Origin: Pseudomonas sp. GV085
GTDB lineage: Bacteria; Pseudomonadota; Gammaproteobacteria; Pseudomonadales; Pseudomonadaceae
Length of the DNA: 64,000 nucleotides
Direction of reading: 5' to 3'
Assembly: GCF_003050925.1 (NCBI RefSeq)
Contig: NZ_QAOV01000005.1
Span: 372,001-436,000 of the forward strand
The position numbers and the translations under genes are program-made. Positions 38,433-46,622 of this stretch are shown piece after piece. Under the pieces are notes generated by a model, which had not been told where the DNA came from, did no database searches, and saw nothing but the letters and a program-made list of their open reading frames with translations. How positions within the stretch are numbered: position 1 is the stretch's first letter; each line of letters starts with the position of its first letter.

Positions 38433-39263
38433 ATGCTGCTGCGTTTTACCAAGATGCACGGCCTGGGCAATGACTTCATGGTCCTCGACCTGGTCAGCCA
38501 GCACGCACATATTCTGCCCAAGCACGCCAAACAATGGGGTGACCGGCACACCGGCATCGGTTTCGACCAGTTGCTGATCGTCGAGGCGCCGAGTAACCCG
38601 GACGTGGACTTCCGCTATCGGATCTTCAACTCCGACGGTTCCGAAGTGGAACAGTGCGGTAACGGTGCGCGCTGCTTCGCTCGCTTCGTACTGGACAAGC
38701 GCCTGACCGCAAAACGGCAGATCCGCGTCGAGACCAAAAGCGGCGTCATCGAACTGGACGTGCGAAACGACGGCCAGATCAGCGTCAACATGGGCGCCCC
38801 GCGCCTGGTGCCTGCGGATATTCCGTTCCATGCGCCGGAGCAGGCCAAGAGTTATCAGGTCGATGTCGACGGCACCCCGGTTGATCTGGCTGCCGTGTCC
38901 ATGGGCAACCCCCATGCCGTGCTGCGGGTCAGCGATATCAACAATGCGCCGGTGCATGAACTGGGGCCGAAAATCGAACATCACCCGCGCTTCCCGGCAC
39001 GGGTCAATGTCGGTTTTCTCCAGGTCATCGACCGGAGCCGCGCGCAGTTGCGCGTCTGGGAGCGTGGAGCCGGGGAAACCCAGGCCTGCGGAACCGGCGC
39101 CTGTGCCGCCGCAGTGGCCGCGATCAGCCAGGGGTGGATGGATTCGCCGCTATTGATCGATCTGCCTGGCGGGCGCTTGTCCATCGAATGGGCAGGCCCT
39201 GGCCAACCGGTGATGATGACCGGCCCGGCAGTGCGCGTATATGAAGGACAAGTGCGTCTTTGA
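38433..39263 (+). CDS. dapF: Diaminopimelate epimerase
   Basis: This 276-residue cofactor-free epimerase interconverts LL- and meso-diaminopimelate for lysine and peptidoglycan. The two catalytic cysteines are visible: Cys75 (QCGNGARC) and the later ACGTGACA. The start [16 protein letters not shown] at 38433 is the family N-terminus. It lies between lysA and the DUF484 gene in an operon conserved from E. coli to Pseudomonas. Confidence 0.97.
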   Translation: MLLRFTKMHGLGNDFMVLDLVSQHAHILPKHAKQWGDRHTGIGFDQLLIVEAPSNPDVDFRYRIFNSDGSEVEQCGNGARCFARFVLDKRLTAKRQIRVETKSGVIELDVRNDGQISVNMGAPRLVPADIPFHAPEQAKSYQVDVDGTPVDLAAVSMGNPHAVLRVSDINNAPVHELGPKIEHHPRFPARVNVGFLQVIDRSRAQLRVWERGAGETQACGTGACAAAVAAISQGWMDSPLLIDLPGGRLSIEWAGPGQPVMMTGPAVRVYEGQVRL

Positions 39264-39276
39264 GTGAGCGAAATCC

Positions 39277-40002
39277 ATGACCGACAAGCCCCAGGTACCC
39301 GCACGACAAGCTGACGAATCACCGTCCGAAAGCCTGGAGGCGGCGGCTGTTGCCGCGTACCTGGAGGCTCATCCGGACTTCTTCGTCGAGCACGAAGAAC
39401 TGCTCCCGTCCCTGCGTATTCCCCATCGACGCGGCGATACCGTGTCGCTGGTGGAACGTCAGATGACGATCCTGCGCGACCGCAACATTGAACTGCGTCA
39501 TCGCCTGTCGCATTTGATGGACGTGGCCCGGGACAACGACCGGCTGTTCGACAAGACCCGTCGCCTGATCCTGGCGTTGATGGATGCCGCCAGCCTGGAA
39601 GACGTGGTGATGTGCGTCGAAGACAGCCTGCGTCAGGAGTTCCAGGTGCCCTTCGTCAGCCTCATCCTGCTTGGCGACAACGCCATGCCGGTCGGCCGCT
39701 GGGTCACCCACGTCGAAGCACAAGTGGCCATTGGCGGCCTGCTCTCGGAAGACAAAAGCGTCAGCGGCAGCCTGCGCGAGCACGAACTGGATTTCCTGTT
39801 CGGTGAAGAACAGCGCAAGCAGATTGGCTCCACCGCGGTCGTTGTCATCAGTCACCAAGGTATCCACGGCATCCTGGCCATCGCCAGCCGTGATCCGCAG
39901 CACTACAAAAGCTCGGTGGGCACCCTGTTCCTGAGCTACATCGCTGAAGTCATGGGTCGCGTGCTGCCACGGGTCAACAACTCCCTGCGCTCGGTACGCT
40001 GA
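39277..40002 (+). CDS. DUF484 (YigA-like) GAF-domain protein
   Basis: This 241-residue cytoplasmic protein has the DUF484 N-terminus ([20 protein letters not shown], then [17 protein letters not shown]) and a GAF-like C-terminal sensor region. Its function is unknown. The dapF-DUF484-xerC-yigB order is conserved, and the xerC start lies two bases past the stop codon, so it is co-transcribed with recombination and DAP genes. Confidence 0.92.
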   Translation: MTDKPQVPARQADESPSESLEAAAVAAYLEAHPDFFVEHEELLPSLRIPHRRGDTVSLVERQMTILRDRNIELRHRLSHLMDVARDNDRLFDKTRRLILALMDAASLEDVVMCVEDSLRQEFQVPFVSLILLGDNAMPVGRWVTHVEAQVAIGGLLSEDKSVSGSLREHELDFLFGEEQRKQIGSTAVVVISHQGIHGILAIASRDPQHYKSSVGTLFLSYIAEVMGRVLPRVNNSLRSVR

Positions 40003-40004
40003 AC

Positions 40005-40904
40005 ATGGAACGGCAACTGGACGCTTACTGCGAACACCTGCGCAGTGAGCGGCAGGTGTCGCCGCACACGCTATCGGCCTACCGCCGCGACCTCGATAAA
40101 GTGCTGGGCTGGTGCGTCAAACAGAACATCGGCAGCTGGGCGGCGCTGGACATCCAGCGCCTGCGCAGCCTGATTGCCCGCTTGCACGCCCAGGGCCAAT
40201 CGTCCCGCAGCCTGGCGCGATTGCTGTCTGCCGTTCGCGGGCTCTATCATTACCTGAACCGCGAAGGTCTGTGCGACCACGATCCGGCCAATGGTCTTGC
40301 GCCGCCGAAAGGCGAACGCCGCCTGCCGAAAACCCTCGACACCGACCGCGCCCTGCAACTGCTTGAAGGCGGGGTTGAAGATGACTTTCTGGCACGTCGG
40401 GACCAGGCGATTCTGGAGTTGTTCTACTCCTCCGGGCTGCGTCTGTCGGAGCTGACGGGGCTCAATCTCGACCAGCTCGACCTGGCTGACGGTATGGTCC
40501 AGGTACTCGGCAAAGGCAGCAAGACCCGTCTGCTGCCGGTAGGAAAAAAGGCCCGCGAAGCCTTGGAACAGTGGCTGCCATTGCGGGCCATGGCCAATCC
40601 GGCGGACGATGCGGTGTTTGTCAGCCAACAAGGTCGCCGTCTCGGTCCGCGGGCGATCCAGGTGCGGGTCAAGGCTGCCGGCGAACGCGAATTGGGGCAA
40701 AACCTGCATCCGCACATGCTGCGGCACTCCTTCGCCAGCCATTTACTGGAGTCCTCCCAGGACCTGCGCGCGGTGCAGGAACTGCTCGGCCACTCGGACA
40801 TCAAGACCACGCAGATCTACACCCACCTGGACTTCCAGCATCTTGCAGCGGTCTACGACAGCGCCCACCCACGGGCCAAACGCATGAAAGGCGACGATTC
40901 ATGA
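40005..40904 (+). CDS. xerC: Tyrosine recombinase XerC
   Basis: This 299-residue site-specific recombinase acts with XerD at the dif site to resolve chromosome dimers. It has an N-terminal SAM-like DNA-binding domain and a C-terminal catalytic domain. The catalytic set is visible: Arg in [11 protein letters not shown], Lys in GKGSKTR, HxxR in [11 protein letters not shown], His in LGHSDI and Tyr in TTQIYTHLD. It ends in an ATGA overlap with yigB. Confidence 0.97.
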   Translation: MERQLDAYCEHLRSERQVSPHTLSAYRRDLDKVLGWCVKQNIGSWAALDIQRLRSLIARLHAQGQSSRSLARLLSAVRGLYHYLNREGLCDHDPANGLAPPKGERRLPKTLDTDRALQLLEGGVEDDFLARRDQAILELFYSSGLRLSELTGLNLDQLDLADGMVQVLGKGSKTRLLPVGKKAREALEQWLPLRAMANPADDAVFVSQQGRRLGPRAIQVRVKAAGERELGQNLHPHMLRHSFASHLLESSQDLRAVQELLGHSDIKTTQIYTHLDFQHLAAVYDSAHPRAKRMKGDDS

Positions 40905-41602
40905 GTATTCAATTGATCACCTTCGACCTCGACGACACCCTGTGGGACACCGCCCCCGTGATCGCCAGCGCCGAAACCGTTTTGCGTGAATGGCTGACCG
41001 AGCACGCGCCCAACCTTGGGGCAGTGCCGGTGGAGCATCTGTGGGCTATTCGCGAGCGTATATTAAGCAACGAGCCAAGCCTCAAGCACCGTATCAGCGC
41101 CCTGCGTCGGCGGGTGCTGTTCCATGCGCTGGAAGAGTCCGGTTACGGGCATGACGAGGCGTCGGATCTGGCGGACAAGAGTTTTGAAGTGTTTCTGCAT
41201 GCTCGCCATCAGATCGATGTGTTTCCGGAGGTCGAACCGACCCTGGAAATCCTCGCCAACCATTACGCCCTCGGCGTGGTCACCAATGGCAATGCCGATG
41301 TGCGTCGGCTGGGGCTGGCGGACTACTTCAAGTTTGCGTTGTGTGCCGAAGACATCGGCATCGCAAAACCCGATGCGCGACTGTTCCAGGAGGCCTTGCA
41401 GCGCGGTGGCGCGACCGCTGAAACGGCGGTGCACATTGGCGATCATCCGGGCGATGACATTGCCGGTGCGCAACAGGCGGGAATGCGGGCGATCTGGTTC
41501 AATCCGGCGGGCAAGGTCTGGGAAGCCGATCGCTTGCCGGATGCGGAGATTCGCAGCCTGACTGATTTGCCGGCATTGCTGGCGCGGTGGAATACCCTTT
41601 AG
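40901..41602 (+). CDS. yigB: HAD-superfamily phosphatase (YigB-like)
   Basis: This 233-residue HAD hydrolase has motif [11 protein letters not shown], motif [12 protein letters not shown] and motif [14 protein letters not shown] then [12 protein letters not shown]. In E. coli the equivalent gene next to xerC, YigB, is one of the phosphatases of the riboflavin precursor 5-amino-6-ribitylamino-uracil phosphate. The start MSIQLITF at 40901 overlaps the xerC stop. It is the last gene of the lysA operon. Confidence 0.88.
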   Translation: MSIQLITFDLDDTLWDTAPVIASAETVLREWLTEHAPNLGAVPVEHLWAIRERILSNEPSLKHRISALRRRVLFHALEESGYGHDEASDLADKSFEVFLHARHQIDVFPEVEPTLEILANHYALGVVTNGNADVRRLGLADYFKFALCAEDIGIAKPDARLFQEALQRGGATAETAVHIGDHPGDDIAGAQQAGMRAIWFNPAGKVWEADRLPDAEIRSLTDLPALLARWNTL

Positions 41603-41622
41603 TTTCGAGGTGATTTCACAAA

Positions 41623-41690
41623 GATCGCAACCTTCGGCAGCTCCTACAGAAATTTGCGTATACCTGTAGGAGCTGCCGAAGGCTGCGATC
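41623..41690. repeat. Inverted REP pair (GCTGCCGAAGGC family)
   Basis: GATCGCAACCTTCGGCAGCTCCTACAG and its inverse are separated by about 14 bases after yigB, next to the sutA terminator. Confidence 0.85.
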
Positions 41691-41712
41691 TTTTGCTTTT
41701 CCATGAGGCATG

Positions 41713-41740
41713 AAAAAGCCCGCGGCGACGGCGGGCTTTT
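41713..41740 (-). terminator. Terminator after sutA
   Basis: The stem AAAAGCCCGC/GCGGGCTTTT with a seven-base loop lies 20 bases past the sutA stop. It may also stop transcription from yigB on the other strand. Confidence 0.85.
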
Positions 41741-41760
41741 CCAGCAAGCGGGTAGCAGGC

Positions 41761-42081
41761 TCAGATAGGCCGGCTGCCGTACTTGTTATCAGGCTTCTTG
41801 GGCGGATCGGCGACCACATTGGCCTCCACTTCCTGCACCTTGCCGCCCTTGGCCAAAAACTCCTCCATGGCCCGCGCGAGAGCATCGCGTTCCTTGTTCT
41901 TGGCTTCGACACTCGGTAGTTCATCGACCGATACCGCTGCCTTGGCTTTGCCTTTGGCGGTCGGAACCGGCGCATCACCGCCGTCGTCTTCAGCGACGTC
42001 TTCCGCCGCTGCTTCCAGACCTTCTTCGGTTTCGTCGTCGCCTACTTCGAGGTCGTCGTTTTCCAGATCATCGTCGCTCAT
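41761..42081 (-). CDS. sutA: SutA, RNA-polymerase-associated survival factor
   Basis: This 106-residue protein is largely disordered: a very acidic N-terminus (SDDDLENDDLEVGDDETEEG), a central predicted helix (EAKNKERDALARAMEEFLAKG) and the invariant C-terminal tail VVADPPKKPDNKYGSRPI. SutA of P. aeruginosa binds RNA polymerase and supports transcription of ribosomal and housekeeping genes during slow growth. It is found only in gammaproteobacteria related to Pseudomonas, which supports the genus call. It has its own terminator. Confidence 0.93.
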   Translation of the reverse strand: MSDDDLENDDLEVGDDETEEGLEAAAEDVAEDDGGDAPVPTAKGKAKAAVSVDELPSVEAKNKERDALARAMEEFLAKGGKVQEVEANVVADPPKKPDNKYGSRPI

Positions 42082-42151
42082 GTTCTACCTCATGACTTGC
42101 GAAAAGCAGATTAGTTATAGCCCAGCTTTGCCCTCTGTCGAAGGCTGCCGG

Positions 42152-42184
42152 AAAAAAATCAACAGCCGCTGCTGACCAGCGGCT
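42152..42184 (-). terminator. Terminator after yjbQ
   Basis: On the minus strand the stem AGCCGCT/AGCGGCT overlaps the TAG stop of yjbQ and is followed six bases later by T7. Confidence 0.7.
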
Positions 42185-42608
42185 ATGCCTCTTCACCGTG
42201 CACGGTGGCGAGGACTTTACGGGCACCGCCATGATCACGGTGCTCGCCCAGGTAAACGCCTTGCCAGGTCCCCAACGCCAGCCGGCCTGCCGAAATCGGC
42301 AAACTGAGCTGACAGCCAAGCACGCTGGCCTTGAAGTGCGCCGGGAGGTCGTCCAGGCCTTCGTCGTTATGCTCATAGCCGTCTTTTCCTTGTGGGATCA
42401 GACGATTGAAAAATCGTTCGAAGTCGCGACGTACCGCCGGATCGGCGTTCTCGTTGATGGTCAACGACGCCGAGGTATGCTGCAGCCACAAATGCAACAG
42501 ACCGACACGACACGCCTTGAGTTCAGGAAGGCCGGCGAGTAACTCGTCCGTTACCAGATGAAAGCCCCGGGGCCTCGCCCGCAAGGTAATCAGAGTCTGT
42601 TGCCACAT
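42183..42608 (-). CDS. yjbQ: YjbQ family protein (UPF0047)
   Basis: This 141-residue protein carries the UPF0047/YjbQ signature: LHLWLQHTSASLTINENADP, then HFKASVLGCQLSLPI and GTWQGVYLGEHRD. Family members form trimers and some have weak thiamine-phosphate synthase activity; the main role is unclear. The ATG at 42608 (MWQQTLITL) is chosen; a nine-codon longer start is possible but has a poorer context. It sits between sutA and amtB, as in P. aeruginosa. Confidence 0.92.
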   Translation of the reverse strand: MWQQTLITLRARPRGFHLVTDELLAGLPELKACRVGLLHLWLQHTSASLTINENADPAVRRDFERFFNRLIPQGKDGYEHNDEGLDDLPAHFKASVLGCQLSLPISAGRLALGTWQGVYLGEHRDHGGARKVLATVHGEEA

Positions 42609-42780
42609 ACAGTTCTCCGCACGTTCGGGGCGCATTCTAGCGCGCTCTGGGAAAAAACAAAGGCCCTAATACTCCTTCAATCCTGTAAGCCTTCGACCGC
42701 ACAAAAACACCCGGTGCAAACATCGCAAAACCTGTAGGAAAAAACCTTTCAGCTCAGCTTTCAATGACAAATTCCAGACA

Positions 42781-42813
42781 AAAAAATGCCCGGCAAGCCG
42801 GGCAGGTTTTTTA
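42781..42813 (-). terminator. Terminator after glnK-amtB
   Basis: The stem TGCCCGG/CCGGGCA is flanked by A6 and T6, ten bases past the amtB stop codon. Confidence 0.88.
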
Positions 42814-42822
42814 TGCGCTTGC

Positions 42823-44160
42823 TTACAAGTTGTAGCCGCGTTCGTTGTGAAGCGCCAGATCGATGCCGACCGCTTCTTCTTCTTCACTGATGCGCAGGCC
42901 CATGACCGCATCCAGCACCTTGAGGATGATGAATGTAGCGATCGCGGTGTAGATCACCGTGAAGCCCACGCCTTTGCACTGAATCCACACTTGTGCGGCG
43001 ATGTCGGTGACGGTGCCGAAGCCGCCCAGGGACGGCGCAGCGAACACACCAGTCAGGATTGCGCCGAGGATACCGCCAATACCGTGTACGCCGAAGGCAT
43101 CCAGGGAGTCGTCGTAGCCGAGTTTGCGTTTCAGGGTTGTCGCGCAGAAGAAGCACACCACGCCAGCCGCCAGACCGATCACCAGCGCGCCCATCGGGCC
43201 AACGGTGCCAGCAGCCGGGGTGATTGCCACCAGACCGGCAACCACGCCCGAAGCGATACCCAGTGCGCTAGGTTTGCCGTGGGTGACCCACTCGGCAAAC
43301 ATCCAGCCCAGCGCCGCAGCGGCGGTAGCGATTTGCGTCACCAGCATTGCCATGCCGGCGGTGCCGTTGGCCGCAGCGGCGGAACCGGCGTTGAAACCGA
43401 ACCAGCCGACCCACAGCATGGCCGCGCCCATCAAGGTGTAACCGAGGTTGTGCGGCGCCATCGGCGTGGTCGGAAAACCTTTACGCTTGCCCAGCACCAG
43501 GCAGGCAACCAGACCGGCCACACCGGCGTTGATGTGCACCACCGTGCCACCGGCGAAGTCCAGAACACCCCAGTCCCACAACAGGCCGCCGTTACCGGAC
43601 CAGACCATGTGCGCAATTGGCGCGTAAACCAGGGTGAACCACACGCCCATGAAAACCAGCATCGCGGAGAACTTCATCCGCTCGGCGAAAGCGCCGACGA
43701 TCAATGCCGGGGTGATGATCGCGAAAGTCATCTGGAAGGTGACGAACACCGCCTCAGGGAACAGCGCCGCAGGCCCGGTCAGGCTGGCTGGCGTGATGCC
43801 GGCGAGGAATGCCTTGCCCATGCCGCCGACGAACGAGTTGAAGTTGACGACGCCCTGCTCCATGCCCGTGGTGTCGAACGCGATGCTGTAGCCATAAATG
43901 ACCCACAGGATGCTGATCAGACCGGTAATGGCGAAGCACTGCATCATCACGGAAAGAATGTTTTTCGACCGAACCATGCCGCCGTAGAACAGCGCGAGGC
44001 CAGGAATGGTCATGAACAGCACCAAGGCTGTAGAGGTCATCATCCAGGCGGTATCGCCGGAGTTGAGGACGGGTGCCGCCACTTCGTCTGCCGCCAAGGC
44101 AAGGCTGGGCATTACGATGGACAACAGGGCTCCTAGCCCTGCGAATTTACGCAGAGTCAT
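42823..44160 (-). CDS. amtB: Ammonium transporter
   Basis: This 445-residue inner-membrane ammonium channel has an N-terminal signal sequence (GLGALLSIVMPSLALAADE) and eleven hydrophobic helices. The Amt signature is present, with FYGGMVRSKN, the pore region DFAGGTVVHINAG (first conserved His) and DAFGVHGIGGILG (second). It takes up ammonium under nitrogen limitation and is blocked by GlnK. It is the second gene of the glnK-amtB operon, 35 bases after glnK. Confidence 0.97.
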   Translation of the reverse strand: MTLRKFAGLGALLSIVMPSLALAADEVAAPVLNSGDTAWMMTSTALVLFMTIPGLALFYGGMVRSKNILSVMMQCFAITGLISILWVIYGYSIAFDTTGMEQGVVNFNSFVGGMGKAFLAGITPASLTGPAALFPEAVFVTFQMTFAIITPALIVGAFAERMKFSAMLVFMGVWFTLVYAPIAHMVWSGNGGLLWDWGVLDFAGGTVVHINAGVAGLVACLVLGKRKGFPTTPMAPHNLGYTLMGAAMLWVGWFGFNAGSAAAANGTAGMAMLVTQIATAAAALGWMFAEWVTHGKPSALGIASGVVAGLVAITPAAGTVGPMGALVIGLAAGVVCFFCATTLKRKLGYDDSLDAFGVHGIGGILGAILTGVFAAPSLGGFGTVTDIAAQVWIQCKGVGFTVIYTAIATFIILKVLDAVMGLRISEEEEAVGIDLALHNERGYNL

Positions 44161-44195
44161 ATTGTTTTCTCCTGGGGCGTTGGGTTTGTGGCGGC

Positions 44196-44651
<456 letters not shown>

Positions 44652-44730
44652 TCACGAAACACTCCCCCGCTTCGCTTGGCGCACTGCGTTCGTCACAGGG
44701 ACTGCATCAGTGCATGGGTCATCAGGGTCT

Positions 44731-44747
44731 AAGCAGAAAGCTTGCCA
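44731..44747 (-). promoter_or_regulatory. Sigma-54 promoter of glnK-amtB
   Basis: On the minus strand TGGCAAGCTTTCTGCTT carries GG and GC exactly ten bases apart (-24/-12) and matches the RpoN consensus TGGCACG-N4-TTGCT at all but two positions. The predicted transcription start is about 12 bases downstream, leaving a leader of about 185 bases before glnK. Confidence 0.8.
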
Positions 44748-44822
44748 TCTCCACAAAAACTATCGTTTTCAAGCCTTTACCCGCAGATGACTGCTACTTC
44801 GCAACAACACTCGACGCGATAC

Positions 44823-44837
44823 GCACAACAACGGTGC
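44823..44837 (-). promoter_or_regulatory. NtrC-like enhancer box (proximal)
   Basis: GCACAACAACGGTGC fits the NtrC half-site pattern GCAC-N7-GTGC perfectly. It is centred about 110 bases upstream of the predicted glnK start site, a normal enhancer distance. Confidence 0.72.
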
Positions 44838-44855
44838 GACACCGTCCGTCCCCAT

Positions 44856-44870
44856 GCGCGAAAAGCGTGC
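44856..44870 (-). promoter_or_regulatory. NtrC-like enhancer box (distal)
   Basis: GCGCGAAAAGCGTGC matches GCAC-N7-GTGC with one mismatch. It is centred 33 bases from the proximal box, about three helical turns, as expected for cooperative NtrC dimers. Confidence 0.6.
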
Positions 44871-44942
44871 ATCCCTTGCCCGCGCAAATGACTATAGACA
44901 CTGCGTGATACACTGCCCGGCATTGTTTCCAGGACATTGCCC

Positions 44943-45203
44943 ATGCTCGCGCCAAAAGACTTCCTCGACGCCCTCACCGGCACCGCCTCCCGCCTTTTCA
45001 GCGGCGACACGCCTCTGCCGAAAGCTGAAATAGAAAGCCAGTTCAAAATGCTGCTGCAGAGCGGCTTCAGCAAACTGGACCTGGTGAGCCGGGAAGAATT
45101 CGATAGTCAGATGGTTGTGTTGGCGCGCACCCGGGCTCGGCTGGAGAGCCTTGAAGCGAAAGTCGCCGAGCTGGAAGCGAAGCTCAATCCACCGACCGAA
45201 TAA
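44943..45203 (+). CDS. ubiK: UbiK, ubiquinone biosynthesis accessory factor
   Basis: This 86-residue protein is of the UbiK/YqiC (BMFP) family: MLAPKDFLDALTGTASRLF, then EIESQFKMLLQSGFSKLDLV and a C-terminal coiled coil (RLESLEAKVAELEAKL). It binds membranes and UbiJ and promotes ubiquinone synthesis under oxygen. The ATG at 44943 follows AGGA; the TTG two codons upstream is not favoured. It is divergent from glnK and adjacent to the accessory island. Confidence 0.92.
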   Translation: MLAPKDFLDALTGTASRLFSGDTPLPKAEIESQFKMLLQSGFSKLDLVSREEFDSQMVVLARTRARLESLEAKVAELEAKLNPPTE

Positions 45204-45420
45204 ATTCTGATGTGAAATGCAGTCCCCCTGTGGGAGCGAGCCTGCTCGCGATTGAAGGTCGGAACGACCTTGCACTTCACCTGTAGGAGCTGCCGAAGGC
45301 TGCGATCTTTTGATCTTCAGCCCCGCAACAATCCCGGCAACGTCCTACAAACATCACACCGCCGTCCGATTGCGTCGCTAAGCCCCGGTTCCTAAGCTCA
45401 TCTCGGCTGAATATTCAGCA
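45204..45420. other. Intergenic region between ubiK and the C4-like leader
   Basis: It contains two isolated REP units of different families (45228-45252, core GAGCGAGCCTGCTCGC; 45281-45306, core GAGCTGCCGAAGGCTGC). A motif CGGCAACGTCCTACAAA at 45335-45351 recurs near 46525. The AT-rich palindrome TGAATATTCA (45409-45418) lies just before the structured leader and could belong to its promoter. No ORF is supported. Confidence 0.6.
45228..45306. repeat. Two unpaired REP units of different families
   Basis: The units CTGTGGGAGCGAGCCTGCTC and CTGTAGGAGCTGCCGAAGGC stand in the same orientation, 28 bases apart. They do not form the inverted pairs seen elsewhere in the window. Confidence 0.75.
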
Positions 45421-45605
45421 CTGGGTTTGGCGACCCGGATAGCATGTGACGCATCGCAACCACGTTCGATACTGGGCATTATTCCCTTCTCGAATTATGG
45501 CGGCTGGGCGTGGGAGACCTTCGGGTCTGCCGGTTTTCGCATGCACCGGTTCGCCAACCCGCGCACAGCTGCCACCCTTTTCGTTTGGCGACGATCAGCG
45601 GCAGT
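45421..45605 (+). ncRNA. C4-like antisense RNA / structured leader of the Bro-N gene
   Basis: Several pairing elements are visible. A perfect UUCG-capped hairpin AGACC-TTCG-GGTCT lies at 45515-45528. A stem CCGGT/ACCGG spans 45530-45549. A long-range helix joins GGGTTTGGCGACCCGG (45423-45438) to CCGGTTCGCCAACCCG (45546-45561), 14 pairs with one bulge and one mismatch. The segment GTTTGGCGAC recurs at 45583-45592, where it could compete for the same TCGCCAA. This resembles phage P1/P7 C4 antisense RNA, which controls the antirepressor gene ant from within its own operon. The downstream gene here is antirepressor-like, which strengthens the call. No covariance search was possible. Confidence 0.6.
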
Positions 45606-45634
45606 TTCCTTCATGCGAATTTGGGTACTGCTCG

Positions 45635-46153
45635 ATGGACAAAAATTATCTAATACCTCACGTCTTCACCCGCCACAAACTCCACCTCCACGCTCTCCTA
45701 ATACAAAACCAACCCTGGTTCAGCGCCCGCGACCTAGGGCGACTGCTACGCATCTACCTCAACGACCGCCAAGTCCGAAAACTCGACCCCGACCAATACC
45801 AAACCGCTAAAACCCTATTCCACGGACACATCGAAAACACCCTGCTGATCAGCGAATCCGGTGTCTACGCCTTGCTGGTCTATCACTACTGCCCCGAATA
45901 CAGAGCCCTGCGTGAATGGCTCACCCACGAAGTCGTCCCCGCCCTCAGAGATTCCCAGCTACCAACCACAACCGAACGCCCGATTCTGAGCCTGCTGAAC
46001 TGGCCGGAAATGTCGTTGAGCCTGCTGCACTGGAACAACCAGCCGTGGATTCGGTTGCAGGATGTGCCGCAGATGATGACAGAGCGGGAGCAGACAAGAC
46101 GCCCGGTAAAACCGTGGTGGAAGCGGGCTTCACTCGTCTTGCAGTCGCTTTGA
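45635..46153 (+). CDS. Bro-N domain antirepressor-like protein
   Basis: This 172-residue protein has an N-terminal Bro-N domain (about 20-110), with LLIQNQPWFSARDLGRLLRI, an LLISESGVYALL segment and REWLTHEVVPALR. These are typical of phage antirepressor (Ant/BRO) proteins. The C-terminal 60 residues (LSLLNWPEMSLSLLHWNNQP onward) are not recognised. The ATG at 45635 has no clear ribosome-binding site. The frame is open upstream to 45446 and there resembles the phage ASH/Icd-like peptide (IMAAGRGRPSGLPVFACTGS), so translation may start earlier or be coupled. The locus is probably a domesticated prophage remnant. Confidence 0.8.
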   Translation: MDKNYLIPHVFTRHKLHLHALLIQNQPWFSARDLGRLLRIYLNDRQVRKLDPDQYQTAKTLFHGHIENTLLISESGVYALLVYHYCPEYRALREWLTHEVVPALRDSQLPTTTERPILSLLNWPEMSLSLLHWNNQPWIRLQDVPQMMTEREQTRRPVKPWWKRASLVLQSL

Positions 46154-46164
46154 ATATTTAGTGT

Positions 46165-46428
46165 TCAACCACGCTCGATCTGGGCTGAGCGCAACTCGTA
46201 GGTCGATTGCAGATTCAGCCAGAACTCGGGCGTGGTGTTCAGGTTGATGGATAGCTTTTGCGCCAGACCAACACTGACACCGCTCCGCCGATTCACAACA
46301 TCGCTTATTTCCGCCTCCGGCTCGTTCAACGAGCGAGCCAGAGCATCGGTTGTAACGCCCAGCGGCTTCAAAAACTCCTCGCGGAGAATTTCGCCAGGAT
46401 GAATCGGGCGCATCCCATTCCTGTTCAT
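46165..46428 (-). CDS. HigA-family antitoxin (orphan)
   Basis: This 87-residue XRE-type helix-turn-helix protein has the HigA hallmark GMRPIHPGEILREEFLKPLG at the N-terminus, the recognition region DALARSLNEPEAEISDVV, and the C-terminal TTPEFWLNLQSTYEL. HigA normally represses its operon and neutralises HigB. No HigB-like toxin frame lies in the 194 bases upstream, nor downstream, where the convergent Bro-N gene ends 11 bases away. It is therefore an orphan antitoxin or stand-alone regulator, or may act on the neighbouring phage-like gene. Confidence 0.85.
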   Translation of the reverse strand: MNRNGMRPIHPGEILREEFLKPLGVTTDALARSLNEPEAEISDVVNRRSGVSVGLAQKLSINLNTTPEFWLNLQSTYELRSAQIERG

Positions 46429-46622
46429 TCACGCCTCCCAAGGCTGCATTCAGCGAGATCATAAGCAGCAACCTTCATCCGGCAAGACCATCCACGCTCT
46501 TTCACAGACGTCCTTCATCTTTCTCGGCAGGGTCCTACAAAAAGCGGCGCTCCGGCCTGATTTATTGACTCGCACCCGTTCCTCTACGCTTCTTTCCTTG
46601 ATCTTCGATAGATAAGGTGTGC

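Noticed and set aside
36356..38557. 733-codon minus-strand frame extending cyaY upstream
   Set aside because: Only the last 110 codons are frataxin. The rest crosses the REP pair and runs antisense to lptM and lysA.
44681..44700. Plus-strand sigma-54-like sequence TTGGCGCACTGCG
   Set aside because: GG and GC are only six bases apart instead of ten, so it cannot be an RpoN promoter.
45427..45810. 127-codon frame in the C4-like region (product starting MATRIACDASQ)
   Set aside because: It overlaps the structured RNA and the Bro-N gene in another frame, becomes Pro/Arg low-complexity, and has no family pattern.
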